Below, piece by piece: positions 8,635-18,240 of a stretch of 64,000 bases of DNA. This DNA comes from SbD1 sp039679945 (GTDB taxonomy: Bacteria; Desulfobacterota; Syntrophobacteria; Syntrophobacterales; Syntrophobacteraceae). Numbering within the stretch: position 1 is the first letter of the stretch; each line of letters opens with the position of its first letter. The stretch spans positions 1-64,000 of the forward strand of contig JBDKTY010000081.1 of the NCBI GenBank assembly GCA_039679945.1. The letters are read 5' to 3'. The position numbers and the translations under genes were made by a program. The notes under the pieces are model-generated. The model ran no database searches and was not told the DNA's origin. It worked only from the letters and a program-made list of their open reading frames with translations.

Positions 8635-9006
8635 ATGACTGGAAAGACAAACCCGCGTGATGTTGCCCGTCTTAAACGCAAGAAGCGCATAAGAAGGAAA
8701 GTTGAAGGAACCGAGCAGCGTCCGAGGCTGACGGTTTTCCGTAGCGATAAGCATATTTACGCGCAGATAGTTAACGACGAAAACGGCGCGACCCTGGTAT
8801 CGGCCTCTTCCCTTTCCCCGGAATACAAGGAAATGGAACAGATCAAGGGTAAGGTGGCCGCGGCCAAGCGAGTCGGCGAACTCGTCGCCGGCAAGGCCCT
8901 TGAAAAGGGTATCGCGAAGGTTGTTTTCGACCGCAATGGCTTCATCTATCACGGGCGCATAAAGGCTCTCGCCGACGCCGCCCGCGAGAAGGGGCTCGAT
9001 TTTTAA
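8635..9006 (+). CDS. rplR: 50S ribosomal protein L18
   Basis: 5S rRNA-binding protein. It has 123 residues with a basic N-terminus (ARLKRKKRIRRKVEG), RPRLTVFRSDKHIYAQI, and the C-terminal VVFDRNGFIYHGRIKALADAAREKGL. Follows rplF by 18 bases with a GGAGGG site. Confidence 0.98.
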   Translation: MTGKTNPRDVARLKRKKRIRRKVEGTEQRPRLTVFRSDKHIYAQIVNDENGATLVSASSLSPEYKEMEQIKGKVAAAKRVGELVAGKALEKGIAKVVFDRNGFIYHGRIKALADAAREKGLDF

Positions 9007-9033
9007 TTCTTTCGCAGATCGGAGGCAGTCAAA

Positions 9034-9534
9034 TTGATAGCTGTGGAATCAAGCCAGCTTCAGTTAATCGACAAGGTGGTCCATATAAGCCGCGTGGCCA
9101 AGGTTGTTAAAGGTGGCCGGCGCTTTTCGTTCAGCGCTATCGTTGTAGTCGGTGACGGCAACGGCCGGGTCGGTTACAGCTTGGGAAAAGCGAACGAAGT
9201 CCCGGAAGCTATTCGCAAGGGAATGGAATCGGCTAAGCGCGGCATGGTGCTGGTGCCGATACGCAATACCACGATACCACACGAGGTGCTGGGCGAATTC
9301 GGCGCATCCTCGGTCGTTCTCAAACCGGCATCCCCCGGAACCGGCGTTATAGCGGGCGGCGCGGTGCGCGCGATCATGGAAGCGGCCGGCATTCATAACA
9401 TCCTGACCAAGTGCATCGGCTCCAGGAATCCGCACAACGTGGTGAAGGCCACCGTCGAGGGCCTGAAAAAACTCCGTAGCGCCGAGCAAGTCTCCAAGAT
9501 CAGGGGAAGAAACATACTGGAAGATCAGGCCTAA
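9034..9534 (+). CDS. rpsE: 30S ribosomal protein S5
   Basis: Small-subunit protein involved in decoding fidelity and mRNA unwinding. The TTG at 9034 is the start, with CGGAGGCAG upstream; the 166 residues contain the double-stranded RNA-binding region VHISRVAKVVKGGRRFSFSA and GVIAGGAVRAIMEAAGI. The spacer to rpmD (130 bases) is unusually long for this cluster. Confidence 0.97.
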   Translation: MIAVESSQLQLIDKVVHISRVAKVVKGGRRFSFSAIVVVGDGNGRVGYSLGKANEVPEAIRKGMESAKRGMVLVPIRNTTIPHEVLGEFGASSVVLKPASPGTGVIAGGAVRAIMEAAGIHNILTKCIGSRNPHNVVKATVEGLKKLRSAEQVSKIRGRNILEDQA

Positions 9535-9572
9535 AGTTTTGCTCCTCCTGTGTCCCGTGAGCGAAAGTGGCC

Positions 9573-9624
9573 TGACCTCCTGGAACGGACCGGGACCCTT
9601 CGGCCCTGCCGGGCTTCGAGGTTA
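9573..9624 (+). other. Structured spacer between rpsE and rpmD
   Basis: The 130-base gap holds a GC-rich stretch framed by a 7-bp arm pair (TGACCTC / GAGGTTA, one G-U), with further self-complementary GGG/CCC segments inside. No T-run follows. A possible folded mRNA element; no function can be assigned. Confidence 0.3.
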
Positions 9625-9664
9625 GCTTTGGTCTTTATCCTACGAATAAAGTGACAGGTGCAAA

Positions 9665-9853
9665 ATGGCAAAGCCGATTGAAGTCAAACTGATTCATAGT
9701 CCGATTGGGCGCCCCGAGAAGCATCGCAAGATTCTGGTAGCCCTCGGGCTGACACGGATGCACAGGCCGGTGGACCTCTACAGTTCCCCGCACGTGCTCG
9801 GAGCCTTGAAAAAGGTTATTCATCTCGTCGAAATCAAAGAAAAATCGGAATAA
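9665..9853 (+). CDS. rpmD: 50S ribosomal protein L30
   Basis: Small 62-residue L30 with the pattern VKLIHSPIGRPEKHRKILVALGLTR, PVDLYSSPHVLGALKKVIHLV. Present in many but not all bacteria. An AGGTG element precedes the ATG. Confidence 0.95.
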   Translation: MAKPIEVKLIHSPIGRPEKHRKILVALGLTRMHRPVDLYSSPHVLGALKKVIHLVEIKEKSE

Positions 9854-9872
9854 AGAGAAACGGGGTTTTCTG

Positions 9873-10331
9873 ATGAAACTCGGAGAACTGGCTCCTCCTC
9901 GCGGAGCCAAAAAGAATACAAAGCGCCTCGGACGTGGTTCGGGTTCAGGCCAGGGAATGACAGCCGGAAAGGGAACCAAGGGACAAAAAGCGCGCTCCGG
10001 CGGCGGAACGCCTCCGTGGTTCGAGGGCGGTCAGATGCCGCTCCAGCGCCGCACCCCAAAGCGTGGCTTTACTAACATATTCCGCAAGGAACTCAGTATA
10101 GTCAATGTCAAGGACATGCAGCGCTTTCCCGCGGGCAGCGAAGTCGGTCCCCTCGATCTCGTGAGCACAGGACTGCTCAAGAAAATCCCGCACGGCGTTA
10201 AACTGCTCGCAAACGGCGATGTCACTCAGGCCCTCACCGTGCGCGTCCATAAGGCCAGCGCCTCGGCCATTCAGAAGATAGAAGCTGCCGGCGGAAAAGT
10301 TGAACTTATACCGCTCAGGGAAGGAAAATAG
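9873..10331 (+). CDS. rplO: 50S ribosomal protein L15
   Basis: Late-assembly large-subunit protein. The 152 residues show the Gly-rich, basic N-terminal part (KKNTKRLGRGSGSGQGMTAG, then GGGTPPWFEGGQMPLQRR) typical of L15 and a C-terminal KIEAAGGKVELI. Followed by secY after three bases. Confidence 0.97.
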   Translation: MKLGELAPPRGAKKNTKRLGRGSGSGQGMTAGKGTKGQKARSGGGTPPWFEGGQMPLQRRTPKRGFTNIFRKELSIVNVKDMQRFPAGSEVGPLDLVSTGLLKKIPHGVKLLANGDVTQALTVRVHKASASAIQKIEAAGGKVELIPLREGK

Positions 10332-10334
10332 AGC

Positions 10335-11642
<1,308 letters not shown>

Positions 11643-11643
11643 T

Positions 11644-11684
11644 CCGCCTCCCCCACTCGGCGGATATGAGGGCGGGATTTTTTT
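11644..11684 (+). terminator. Terminator-like stem with T7 between secY and adk
   Basis: CCGCCTC (11644-11650) can pair with GAGGGCGG (11668-11675), one bulged G, followed at 11678 by seven Ts. A competing stem TCCGCC/GGCGGA (from 11643) overlaps it. This could reduce read-through from the ribosomal genes into adk-map-infA, i.e. an attenuator; inferred. Confidence 0.5.
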
Positions 11685-11716
11685 GAGACGATTTTCACCA
11701 CAATGGAGGGCGAACA

Positions 11717-12358
11717 ATGAATGTGATTCTTCTCGGACCCCCGGGAGCCGGCAAAGGAACCCAGGCCAAACGCCTCGTTGAAAAATACCATATTCCGCAG
11801 GTTTCCACCGGAGACATGCTCCGCGAAGCTCTCAAGGAAGGAACACCCCTTGGGCTGGAAGCCAAAAAGTATATGGATCAGGGCGGGCTGGTTCCCGACA
11901 GCGTTGTTATCGGGCTGGTTAAGGAGCGCATTCAGAAGCCTGACGCAAACAGTGGATATATGCTTGATGGTTTTCCCCGCACAGTCGGCCAGGCCGAAGC
12001 CCTGGACAAGATATTGGGAGAATTGGGGCAGAAGATCGATCACGTGATAAGCGTTGAGGTTCCGAACTCAGAGCTTCTCGGTCGTCTTACCGGACGGCGC
12101 ACATGCCGGGCCTGCGGAGCCGGGTTTCATGTCCTGTTCGATCCTCCCAAAAAAGAGGGCGTCTGCGATAAGTGCGGCGGGGAGTTGTATCAAAGGTCCG
12201 ATGATAACGAGGTAACAGTCCAGTCCAGACTGGAGACTTATGAAGCTCAGACCAAGCCTCTGATTGACTACTACACGGGCCAACAGAAGCTTCGCCGCAT
12301 CAATGGTGTTGGCAAGATGGATGACATCCTGGCCCGCATACAGGCGGTATTGGGCTAG
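11717..12358 (+). CDS. adk: Adenylate kinase
   Basis: Cytosolic enzyme converting ATP and AMP to two ADP. The 213 residues contain the P-loop GPPGAGKGTQ near residue 8, the AMP-binding STGDMLR and DGFPRTVGQA segments, and a long lid with four Cys (CRAC and CDKC), the zinc-binding form. It lies between secY and map as in many bacteria. RBS GGAGG upstream. Confidence 0.98.
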   Translation: MNVILLGPPGAGKGTQAKRLVEKYHIPQVSTGDMLREALKEGTPLGLEAKKYMDQGGLVPDSVVIGLVKERIQKPDANSGYMLDGFPRTVGQAEALDKILGELGQKIDHVISVEVPNSELLGRLTGRRTCRACGAGFHVLFDPPKKEGVCDKCGGELYQRSDDNEVTVQSRLETYEAQTKPLIDYYTGQQKLRRINGVGKMDDILARIQAVLG

Positions 12359-12367
12359 AAGGCAAGA

Positions 12368-13135
12368 TTGTTGATTATATTAAGGTCACCTGCCGAGATA
12401 GAGAAAATACGGTATGCCTGCCAGACAGTGTCCGAGATTCTCAGGAAGCTGTCGGAGCATGTCAAACCCGGGATTACGACTTATGATCTCAACGCGCTGA
12501 GCGAAGAGATGGCCCGAAAGAAGAAAGCAACCCCGGCGTTTATGGGATACCACGGTTACCCCTATGCGCTGTGTACCTCCGTTAATGAACAGGTCGTCCA
12601 TGGGATGCCCTCCAAGCATTGCCGTCTCAAGGATGGTGACATCATCAGCCTTGATTTCGGGGTTGTGGTGTCGGGATATTACGGCGATGCCGCGGTTACC
12701 CTGCCGGTGGGCCAGGTTTCCCATGAAGCGACCAGTCTTTGCGCCGTGACGGAAGCATCCCTGTACGAGGGGATCGCCCAGGCTATCGCGGGCAACAGGC
12801 TCTCCGATATTTCGCACGCGATACAGGTTTACGTGGAGGCGCGCGGTTTTTCAGTAGTTCGGGAATTTGTGGGGCACGGAATCGGCCAGCATTTGCACGA
12901 GAGCCCGCAAATCCCCAATTACGGCCCTCCCGGCAAGGGAGTGCGGCTTAAGCCCGGAATGGTGCTTGCGATCGAACCCATGATCAACAGCGGTGGTCCC
13001 GACGTTGAGATACTGGAGGACCAGTGGACGGCGGTGACGCTGGACCGGAAGCTGTCGGCGCACTTTGAACACACGGTGGCGATAACGCAAAACGGACCTG
13101 ACATACTGACGCGGCTGGAATCTGCTTTACAATAG
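12368..13135 (+). CDS. map: Type I methionine aminopeptidase
   Basis: Removes the initiator Met from nascent proteins using a dinuclear metal centre. The 255 residues contain the metal ligands in ISLDFGVVVSGYYGDAA (two Asp), the GHGIGQHLHESP His, and the C-terminal Glu-containing AIEPMI and FEHTVAI. The start is one of two adjacent TTG codons (12368 or 12371). Nine bases after adk. Confidence 0.97.
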   Translation: MLIILRSPAEIEKIRYACQTVSEILRKLSEHVKPGITTYDLNALSEEMARKKKATPAFMGYHGYPYALCTSVNEQVVHGMPSKHCRLKDGDIISLDFGVVVSGYYGDAAVTLPVGQVSHEATSLCAVTEASLYEGIAQAIAGNRLSDISHAIQVYVEARGFSVVREFVGHGIGQHLHESPQIPNYGPPGKGVRLKPGMVLAIEPMINSGGPDVEILEDQWTAVTLDRKLSAHFEHTVAITQNGPDILTRLESALQ

Positions 13136-13195
13136 GTAATTTGGGACGTATAATAGAAAGTTCGCATCAAATATCTTTAAGGAGACGCCCATAGC

Positions 13196-13417
13196 ATGGC
13201 CAAAGAGGATTCGATTGAAGTGGAAGGGACCGTGGTTGAGACCCTTCCCAATGCCATGTTCCGCGTGGAGCTGCCCAACGGCCATCGCATTCTTGCTCAC
13301 ATATCCGGAAAGATGCGCATGCATTTCATCCGCATTCTGCCCGGCGATAAGGTAACGGTGGAACTTTCTCCCTATGATTTAACTCGCGGCCGCATCACCT
13401 ACAGGTCAAAATCGTAG
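13196..13417 (+). CDS. infA: Translation initiation factor IF-1
   Basis: OB-fold protein that binds the ribosomal A site during initiation. It has 73 residues with the signature EGTVVETLPNAMFRVELPNG and GKMRMHFIRILPGDKVTVELSPYDLTRGRI. AAGGAG precedes the ATG. Followed by rpmJ. Confidence 0.98.
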   Translation: MAKEDSIEVEGTVVETLPNAMFRVELPNGHRILAHISGKMRMHFIRILPGDKVTVELSPYDLTRGRITYRSKS

Positions 13418-13454
13418 CGGTTCTCCGCCCGGTTCGAGAAAGGAATTTACGCAA

Positions 13455-13568
13455 ATGAAAGTGCGAGCATCGGTAAAGCGTATCTGCAGAAAATGCAAGA
13501 TCATCCGGCGCCACGGAAATGTGCGCGTAATCTGTGAAAATCCCCGGCACAAGCAGCGCCAGGGCTAA
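13455..13568 (+). CDS. rpmJ: 50S ribosomal protein L36
   Basis: A 37-residue gene read directly from the sequence: MKVRASVKRICRKCKIIRR, followed by HGNVRVICENPRHKQRQG. It is the zinc-binding (C+) form with CxxC, a third Cys and a His as ligands. AAAGGAA upstream. Lies between infA and rpsM, its usual place. Confidence 0.96.
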   Translation: MKVRASVKRICRKCKIIRRHGNVRVICENPRHKQRQG

Positions 13569-13580
13569 GGGAGGAAAACA

Positions 13581-13955
13581 TTGGCTCGTATAGCAGGCAT
13601 CGACTTACCGAAGAACAAGCGCATCGAGATTGCGCTTACATATATTTACGGTATCGGAAGGCCTTCGTCGCAAAAGATCCTCGAGATGGCCAACATCTCG
13701 CGCGATACCAAAAGCGATGATCTTACCGACGCCCAGGTGAATGCGATCAGGCAGGTCATTGATACCCACTTCAAGGTGGAAGGCGACCTACGCTCCGAGA
13801 TATCCATGAGCATCAAGCGTCTCATGGACCTCGGCTGCTATAGAGGGCTCAGGCACCGCCGAGGTCTTCCGGTGCGCGGACAGCGCACGCACACCAATGC
13901 ACGCACTCGAAAAGGTCCGCGCCGGTCCGTCATGGGCAAGCGCAAGAAAGCTTAG
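13581..13955 (+). CDS. rpsM: 30S ribosomal protein S13
   Basis: Head protein forming bridges to the large subunit. TTG start with GGGAGG upstream. The 124 residues begin MARIAGIDLPKNKRIEIALT and contain the C-terminal HRRGLPVRGQRTHTNARTRK segment that contacts tRNA. First gene of the alpha part. Confidence 0.97.
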   Translation: MARIAGIDLPKNKRIEIALTYIYGIGRPSSQKILEMANISRDTKSDDLTDAQVNAIRQVIDTHFKVEGDLRSEISMSIKRLMDLGCYRGLRHRRGLPVRGQRTHTNARTRKGPRRSVMGKRKKA

Positions 13956-13967
13956 TACGGAGGAATC

Positions 13968-14360
13968 ATGGCACGAGAGAAATCAGCCCGGCCCAAGAAA
14001 AAAGAGCGCAAGAACATCCTGAACGGCGTCGCTCACATTCGCTCCACATTTAACAACACCATCATCACGATCACAGACCTTAGCGGCAATGCTCTTTCCT
14101 GGTCGAGCGCCGGGAGCCAGGGCTTCAAGGGTTCGCGCAAGAGCACGCCCTTTGCCGCTCAGGTGGCCGCTGAAACCGCCGCGAAGAAGGCGCAGGAGCA
14201 TGGGGTTCAGAACATCGAGGTTTATGTAAAGGGCCCGGGTTCCGGACGTGAAGCCGCCTTACGTGCTCTACAGGCAGCCGGCTTCAACATCACTTTCATA
14301 AAGGATGTTACCCCTATCCCGCACAATGGTTGCCGTCCGCCGAAAAGGCGCAGGGTATAA
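13968..14360 (+). CDS. rpsK: 30S ribosomal protein S11
   Basis: Platform protein near the E site. It has 130 residues with HIRSTFNNTIITITDLSGNA, SAGSQGFKGSRKSTPFAAQ and the C-terminal TPIPHNGCRPPKRRRV, all diagnostic. RBS CGGAGG. Confidence 0.98.
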   Translation: MAREKSARPKKKERKNILNGVAHIRSTFNNTIITITDLSGNALSWSSAGSQGFKGSRKSTPFAAQVAAETAAKKAQEHGVQNIEVYVKGPGSGREAALRALQAAGFNITFIKDVTPIPHNGCRPPKRRRV

Positions 14361-14410
14361 GTGGCTGTCGGGTCGTGCCGATGCAATCCATATAGCCAGG
14401 GAGGACAATT

Positions 14411-15037
14411 TTGGCTCGCTATACCGAATCACAATGCAGGCTTTGCCGCCGTGAGGCAATGAAGCTATATCTCAAGGGTGACCGTTGCTATTCGGACAAG
14501 TGCGCGGTGGAACGCCGCAACTTTCCACCCGGACAGCACGGTCAGGGACGGGGCAAGCTGTCCGATTACGGGCTCCAGCTCCGAGAAAAGCAGAAGATCA
14601 AAAGGTTGTACGGTCTCGTTGAAAAGCAGTTCAAGGGCTATTTCAAAGAGGCTGATCGCCAGAAGGGCGTTACGGGAACCAACTTCCTGGTACTGCTCGA
14701 ACGCAGGCTCGACAATACGGTCTATCGCCTGGGATTCGCCAACAGTCGCTCGCAGGCCAGGCAGCTCGTCCGGCACAATCATCTCCTGGTCAATGGCAAG
14801 AAGGTGAACATACCCTCTTACCTGCTTCGACCCGGCGACACGATCTCCGTGGCTGAGCCCAGCCGCGGTCTGGGAATCATCAACGAATCGATGGGTGCGT
14901 TGCCGCGCCGGGGCCTTGCCGCATGGCTCGATCTTGACACCTCTAAGTACGAGGGCACATTTAAAGTCTATCCGAACCGCGAAGAGATGAATCTGCCGGT
15001 GCAAGAGCAACTCGTGGTGGAGTTCTACTCGAAATAA
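14411..15037 (+). CDS. rpsD: 30S ribosomal protein S4
   Basis: Primary 16S rRNA-binding protein. TTG start after GGGAGG. The 208 residues carry the zinc-binding C+ N-terminus (Cys at about residues 9, 12, 26 and 31 in SQCRLCRREAMK and DRCYSDKC) and an S4 RNA-binding domain (LDNTVYRLGFANSRSQARQL). In some bacteria S4 represses the alpha operon. Confidence 0.97.
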   Translation: MARYTESQCRLCRREAMKLYLKGDRCYSDKCAVERRNFPPGQHGQGRGKLSDYGLQLREKQKIKRLYGLVEKQFKGYFKEADRQKGVTGTNFLVLLERRLDNTVYRLGFANSRSQARQLVRHNHLLVNGKKVNIPSYLLRPGDTISVAEPSRGLGIINESMGALPRRGLAAWLDLDTSKYEGTFKVYPNREEMNLPVQEQLVVEFYSK

Positions 15038-15067
15038 TTATTGCGGTATTTTTCGGAAGTCTGTGCT

Positions 15068-15113
15068 GTCAAGGGCCTTTGGAGAGCGCTTCGCGCCCAA
15101 TGGCCCGCTTGAC
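15068..15113 (+). other. Long imperfect hairpin upstream of rpoA
   Basis: Between rpsD and rpoA, GTCAAG-GGCC (15068-15077) pairs with GGCC-CG-CTTGAC (15102-15113), and the intervening bases continue the stem through TTGG/CCAA and GCG/CGC. About 15 pairs in all, no T-run. It could be a translational control or processing element; S4 autoregulation is a guess by analogy. Confidence 0.45.
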
Positions 15114-15156
15114 TTTCCGGATGGAGCGCCTGCTGACATTTTGATGGGGATATACT

Positions 15157-16164
15157 ATGCAAAAAAACTGGCGCGAACTTATTAAACCGAAGCGCTTGGA
15201 AATCGAAACCAAAGACCCGAATACATACGGGAAGTTCGAATGCGAACCCCTTGAGAGGGGGTTTGGCATAACGCTGGGCAATGCGTTGAGAAGGGTCTTG
15301 CTCTCATCTTTGCAGGGCTCCGCCATTACCAGCGTGAAAGTTGACGGCGTCCTCCACGAGTTCTCCACTATCCCGGGCGTGCTCGAAGACGTTACCGATG
15401 TCATATTGAACCTGAAGGAAGTGCGCTTCAGAGTTCTTGGGGACAATGCGCCCAAACGCCTCCTTATCGAAAAGGAAGGCGAGGGCTCCGTGACCGCCGG
15501 TGATATCCAGTCCAGCGCCATGATCGACGTCCTCAACCCCGGTCAGCATATTTGTACCCTGGCGCGTGACGCAAAGCTCCGGATGGAGCTTACCATCAAG
15601 CAGGGCAAAGGCTATGTCCCCGCCGATAAGAACGTCGAGGAGAACCAGCCCATCGGGACTATCCCCATTGACTCGATATTCTCTCCCATTCGCAAGGTTA
15701 GCTACACGGTCACCCAGGCTCGCGTCGCCCAGATTACGGACTATGACAAGCTCACTTTGGAGATCTGGTCGGACGGCAGCGTCAAACCCGAGGATGCCCT
15801 CGCCTATGCCGCCAAGATCTTGAAGGACCAGCTTTCGATTTTCATCAACTTCGAAGAGGAAGCGGAGACCACGGAAGAAGAGATCCGGATGGAACCCGCC
15901 TTCAACGAGAATCTTTTCCGAAGCGTGGATGAGCTGGAACTCTCGGTTCGGTCAGCAAACTGCCTCAAGAATGCCGATATTCGCTATATCGGTGAACTGG
16001 TGCAGAAGACCGAACAGGAAATGCTCAAAACCAAGAATTTCGGTCGCAAATCACTCAACGAAATCAAGGAAATTCTCAGCGAGATGGGACTCTCTCTGGG
16101 TATGAAGCTGGAGAATTTCCCCAGCCGTGATGACATCGAAGAGAGAAGAAAGGAACAGGAATAG
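15157..16164 (+). CDS. rpoA: RNA polymerase alpha subunit
   Basis: Dimerising scaffold of RNA polymerase. The 335 residues show the N-terminal domain (YGKFECEPLERGFGITLGNA, LRRVLLSSLQG) and the C-terminal DNA-binding domain (SANCLKNADIRYIGELVQ and KNFGRKSLNEIKEIL). Length is standard. Confidence 0.98.
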   Translation: MQKNWRELIKPKRLEIETKDPNTYGKFECEPLERGFGITLGNALRRVLLSSLQGSAITSVKVDGVLHEFSTIPGVLEDVTDVILNLKEVRFRVLGDNAPKRLLIEKEGEGSVTAGDIQSSAMIDVLNPGQHICTLARDAKLRMELTIKQGKGYVPADKNVEENQPIGTIPIDSIFSPIRKVSYTVTQARVAQITDYDKLTLEIWSDGSVKPEDALAYAAKILKDQLSIFINFEEEAETTEEEIRMEPAFNENLFRSVDELELSVRSANCLKNADIRYIGELVQKTEQEMLKTKNFGRKSLNEIKEILSEMGLSLGMKLENFPSRDDIEERRKEQE

Positions 16165-16166
16165 CC

Positions 16167-16595
16167 ATGCGCCACGGAGTTTCCGGCAGAAAGCTCAATC
16201 GCACGACAAGCCACCGTCTTGCCATGTTCCGGAATATGGTGACCTCCCTGCTTAAAGAAGAACGCATTTACACGACTGTTCCCAAGGCGAAGGAAATGCG
16301 GCGGTGGGCTGAATGGATGATCACTCTGGGCAAGCACGGTGATCTGCATGCCCGCAGGCAGGCACTCTCGATCATACGCGAAAAGAGTGTCGTTCATAAG
16401 GTCTTCGAAGAACTTGCCGCGCGCTACCAGAACCGCGCCGGCGGCTACACCAGGATTGTCAAGGTTGGTTTCAGAAGGGGTGATGCCTCCCCGATGTGCC
16501 TCCTCGAACTCATAACCGAAGGCAAGGGACGCGAAAAAACAAAGAAGAAGAGTCCCGAGAAGCCCGCGGCCTCCTCCGAGGCTTCCGAAGCCTAA
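16167..16595 (+). CDS. rplQ: 50S ribosomal protein L17
   Basis: Large-subunit protein near the tunnel exit. It starts two bases after rpoA with MRHGVSGRKLNRTTSHRLAM and has 142 residues; the C-terminus after the core is a Lys/Glu/Ser-rich tail. Last gene of the superoperon. Confidence 0.97.
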   Translation: MRHGVSGRKLNRTTSHRLAMFRNMVTSLLKEERIYTTVPKAKEMRRWAEWMITLGKHGDLHARRQALSIIREKSVVHKVFEELAARYQNRAGGYTRIVKVGFRRGDASPMCLLELITEGKGREKTKKKSPEKPAASSEASEA

Positions 16596-16622
16596 ACCGC
16601 CTTCGGATCACTATCGAATTCA

Positions 16623-16658
16623 AAACAAAACAACCCGCGATCGCGGGTTGTTTTGTTT
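16623..16658 (+). terminator. Bidirectional intrinsic terminator after rplQ
   Basis: A perfect palindrome with 18-base arms centred at 16640/16641 (core AACCCGCGA / TCGCGGGTT flanked by A-rich and T-rich sides). The T-rich 3' flank exists on both strands, so it can end the ribosomal operon and the convergent Cys-rich gene. Confidence 0.9.
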
Positions 16659-16725
16659 CAGATCTTTTGCCTTTTCGGCTTCTTTTCTCGGCAAAATTCA
16701 GAACAGGCCTTGAGCTTTGCCCTCG

Positions 16726-16944
16726 TCAGAAATTCTCTTCCTCTTTCTGGACGTACGAGCAGCATTCCCTGCAGGTGAATCCACTCCACATTCCCTTGGC
16801 GGCTTTATCCAGACACTGGTCGTAATTGGGACAGGCAAAGTTGCGCACTCCCTTGCCTTCCTTGCACATCATCGGATATGGCCCGTCCTTGTCCGCTCTT
16901 TCCTGCTGGTTGGGCTGTCCGCGGCCACCTTTTTCCTTTGCCAT
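16726..16944 (-). CDS. Small Cys-rich protein of unknown function
   Basis: Encodes 72 residues from the ATG at 16944, preceded by AAGGAG; the frame stays open for 21 more codons upstream but without a site. The N-terminal third is hydrophilic and Gly/Gln-rich; the rest carries six Cys (about 27, 38, 44, 58, 61, 62) in the order C-x10-C-x5-C-x13-C-x2-C-C, which suggests a metal-binding or disulfide-stabilised mini-domain. I do not recognise a named family. A TATAAT-like box (minus strand, about 17049) lies upstream. It converges on the rplQ terminator and stands alone. Confidence 0.7.
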   Translation of the reverse strand: MAKEKGGRGQPNQQERADKDGPYPMMCKEGKGVRNFACPNYDQCLDKAAKGMWSGFTCRECCSYVQKEEENF

Positions 16945-17201
16945 ACTGGAAAACTCCTTGTTCTTAAAGCTATCAGGAAAGCAACTCAGTGAGGGCCCGG
17001 CCATCACCTCCAGTGCACAGCTTCCTATGATTCCTCTTCGCGCTTATTATTATAAAGATTTCTGATCCGGAATTGTAGCCCACGAATCGTACAAACCCCT
17101 GTATTTAAACATTGACATCGCATTAGGCAAATTTAATTGCATCAAACCCCGCTTTTTTCATAAAATTCCGCTTAACCGAATTATCGGTCCATGGGTCCCG
17201 A

Positions 17202-18176
17202 ATGATGAAACCAAAGTGCAAATCAATCGCCACGGTTCTCCTCGGCTTTGCCGCGCTTATCCTGTTCATCCTCTCGACCGTCGCCATGCTGGCGAAAGTC
17301 GAGCCGTTTCATTCCCATTACTATTCGTTCGCATGGTGGAGCTATATAGTATTTCTCCAATCCCTGCTTTACAGCAAAGGCGGAAATTCCCTCCTGTTTG
17401 ACAATTTCCGAGTGTTCCTGCTCCTGTCGCTTTTATCCCTGATCGTCTGGCTCTCATTTGAAGCGCTCAACTTTCGCCTTGTCAACTGGCGCTACATAAA
17501 CATACCACCTGATACTTCGACGCGCTGGATAGGCTACGTCACAGCCTATTCGACGGTTCTTCCCGGACTTTTTTCCACATTCGAGGTGCTGAAACTTTTC
17601 GGAATTTTCGAAAAATCCAACCTCGCGCCCTTCCCGGATGCCCGTAAGCTTTATAAACCCTTTATCGTTTCAGGAGCGGTCCTCATCATTTTGCCGCTTG
17701 CCTGGCCCCGGTTTTTCTTCCCGGCGGTGTGGCTGGCGTTCATCTTCCTGCTGGAGCCAATGAATCACCGGTTCGGCGCCCCTTCCCTCCTGCGCGACTG
17801 GGAGAAAGGTTCTTTTCGCAATCTATACCTCCTGCTCTTGGCCGGATTCATATGCGGGGCACTGTGGGAAATGTGGAACTTTAAGGCAGGCGCCAAGTGG
17901 ATCTACACAATTCCTTACCTCGGATTTCTGAAAGTATTCGAGATGCCGCTCCTTGGTTTCCTTGGATTTCCTCCGTTCGCGGTCGAATGCCATGCCATCG
18001 TCGCCGCCTTTTTCATGCTAACGCGAAAGATACGCGAGCGGTTTTCCCCTCCCGCCGCCAGGGCTATATTTGCCATCGCAACCGTGCTGACCTTCATCTT
18101 CTGCATCCTGGTGCTCTCCGGAATCGATCGATGGACCATACTGTCCTATCTGCCCCCATCAGGTTATGATAAATAG
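17202..18176 (+). CDS. Polytopic membrane protein of unknown function
   Basis: 324 residues with roughly eight long hydrophobic segments, beginning with a signal-anchor-like stretch (residues about 9-31). Trp-rich loops such as YYSFAWWSYIVF and GALWEMWNFKAGAKW are present. No catalytic motif stands out and I cannot name a family. It starts with tandem ATG codons at 17202 without a strong ribosome-binding site. It is 64 bases upstream of rimO on the same strand, so the two may be co-transcribed. Confidence 0.75.
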   Translation: MMKPKCKSIATVLLGFAALILFILSTVAMLAKVEPFHSHYYSFAWWSYIVFLQSLLYSKGGNSLLFDNFRVFLLLSLLSLIVWLSFEALNFRLVNWRYINIPPDTSTRWIGYVTAYSTVLPGLFSTFEVLKLFGIFEKSNLAPFPDARKLYKPFIVSGAVLIILPLAWPRFFFPAVWLAFIFLLEPMNHRFGAPSLLRDWEKGSFRNLYLLLLAGFICGALWEMWNFKAGAKWIYTIPYLGFLKVFEMPLLGFLGFPPFAVECHAIVAAFFMLTRKIRERFSPPAARAIFAIATVLTFIFCILVLSGIDRWTILSYLPPSGYDK

Positions 18177-18240
18177 TCGGACGCGCATCTGATTCAAAGG
18201 CAGATGTCAGCTACTTCCACATAAGGCAGGAACCAATTTC

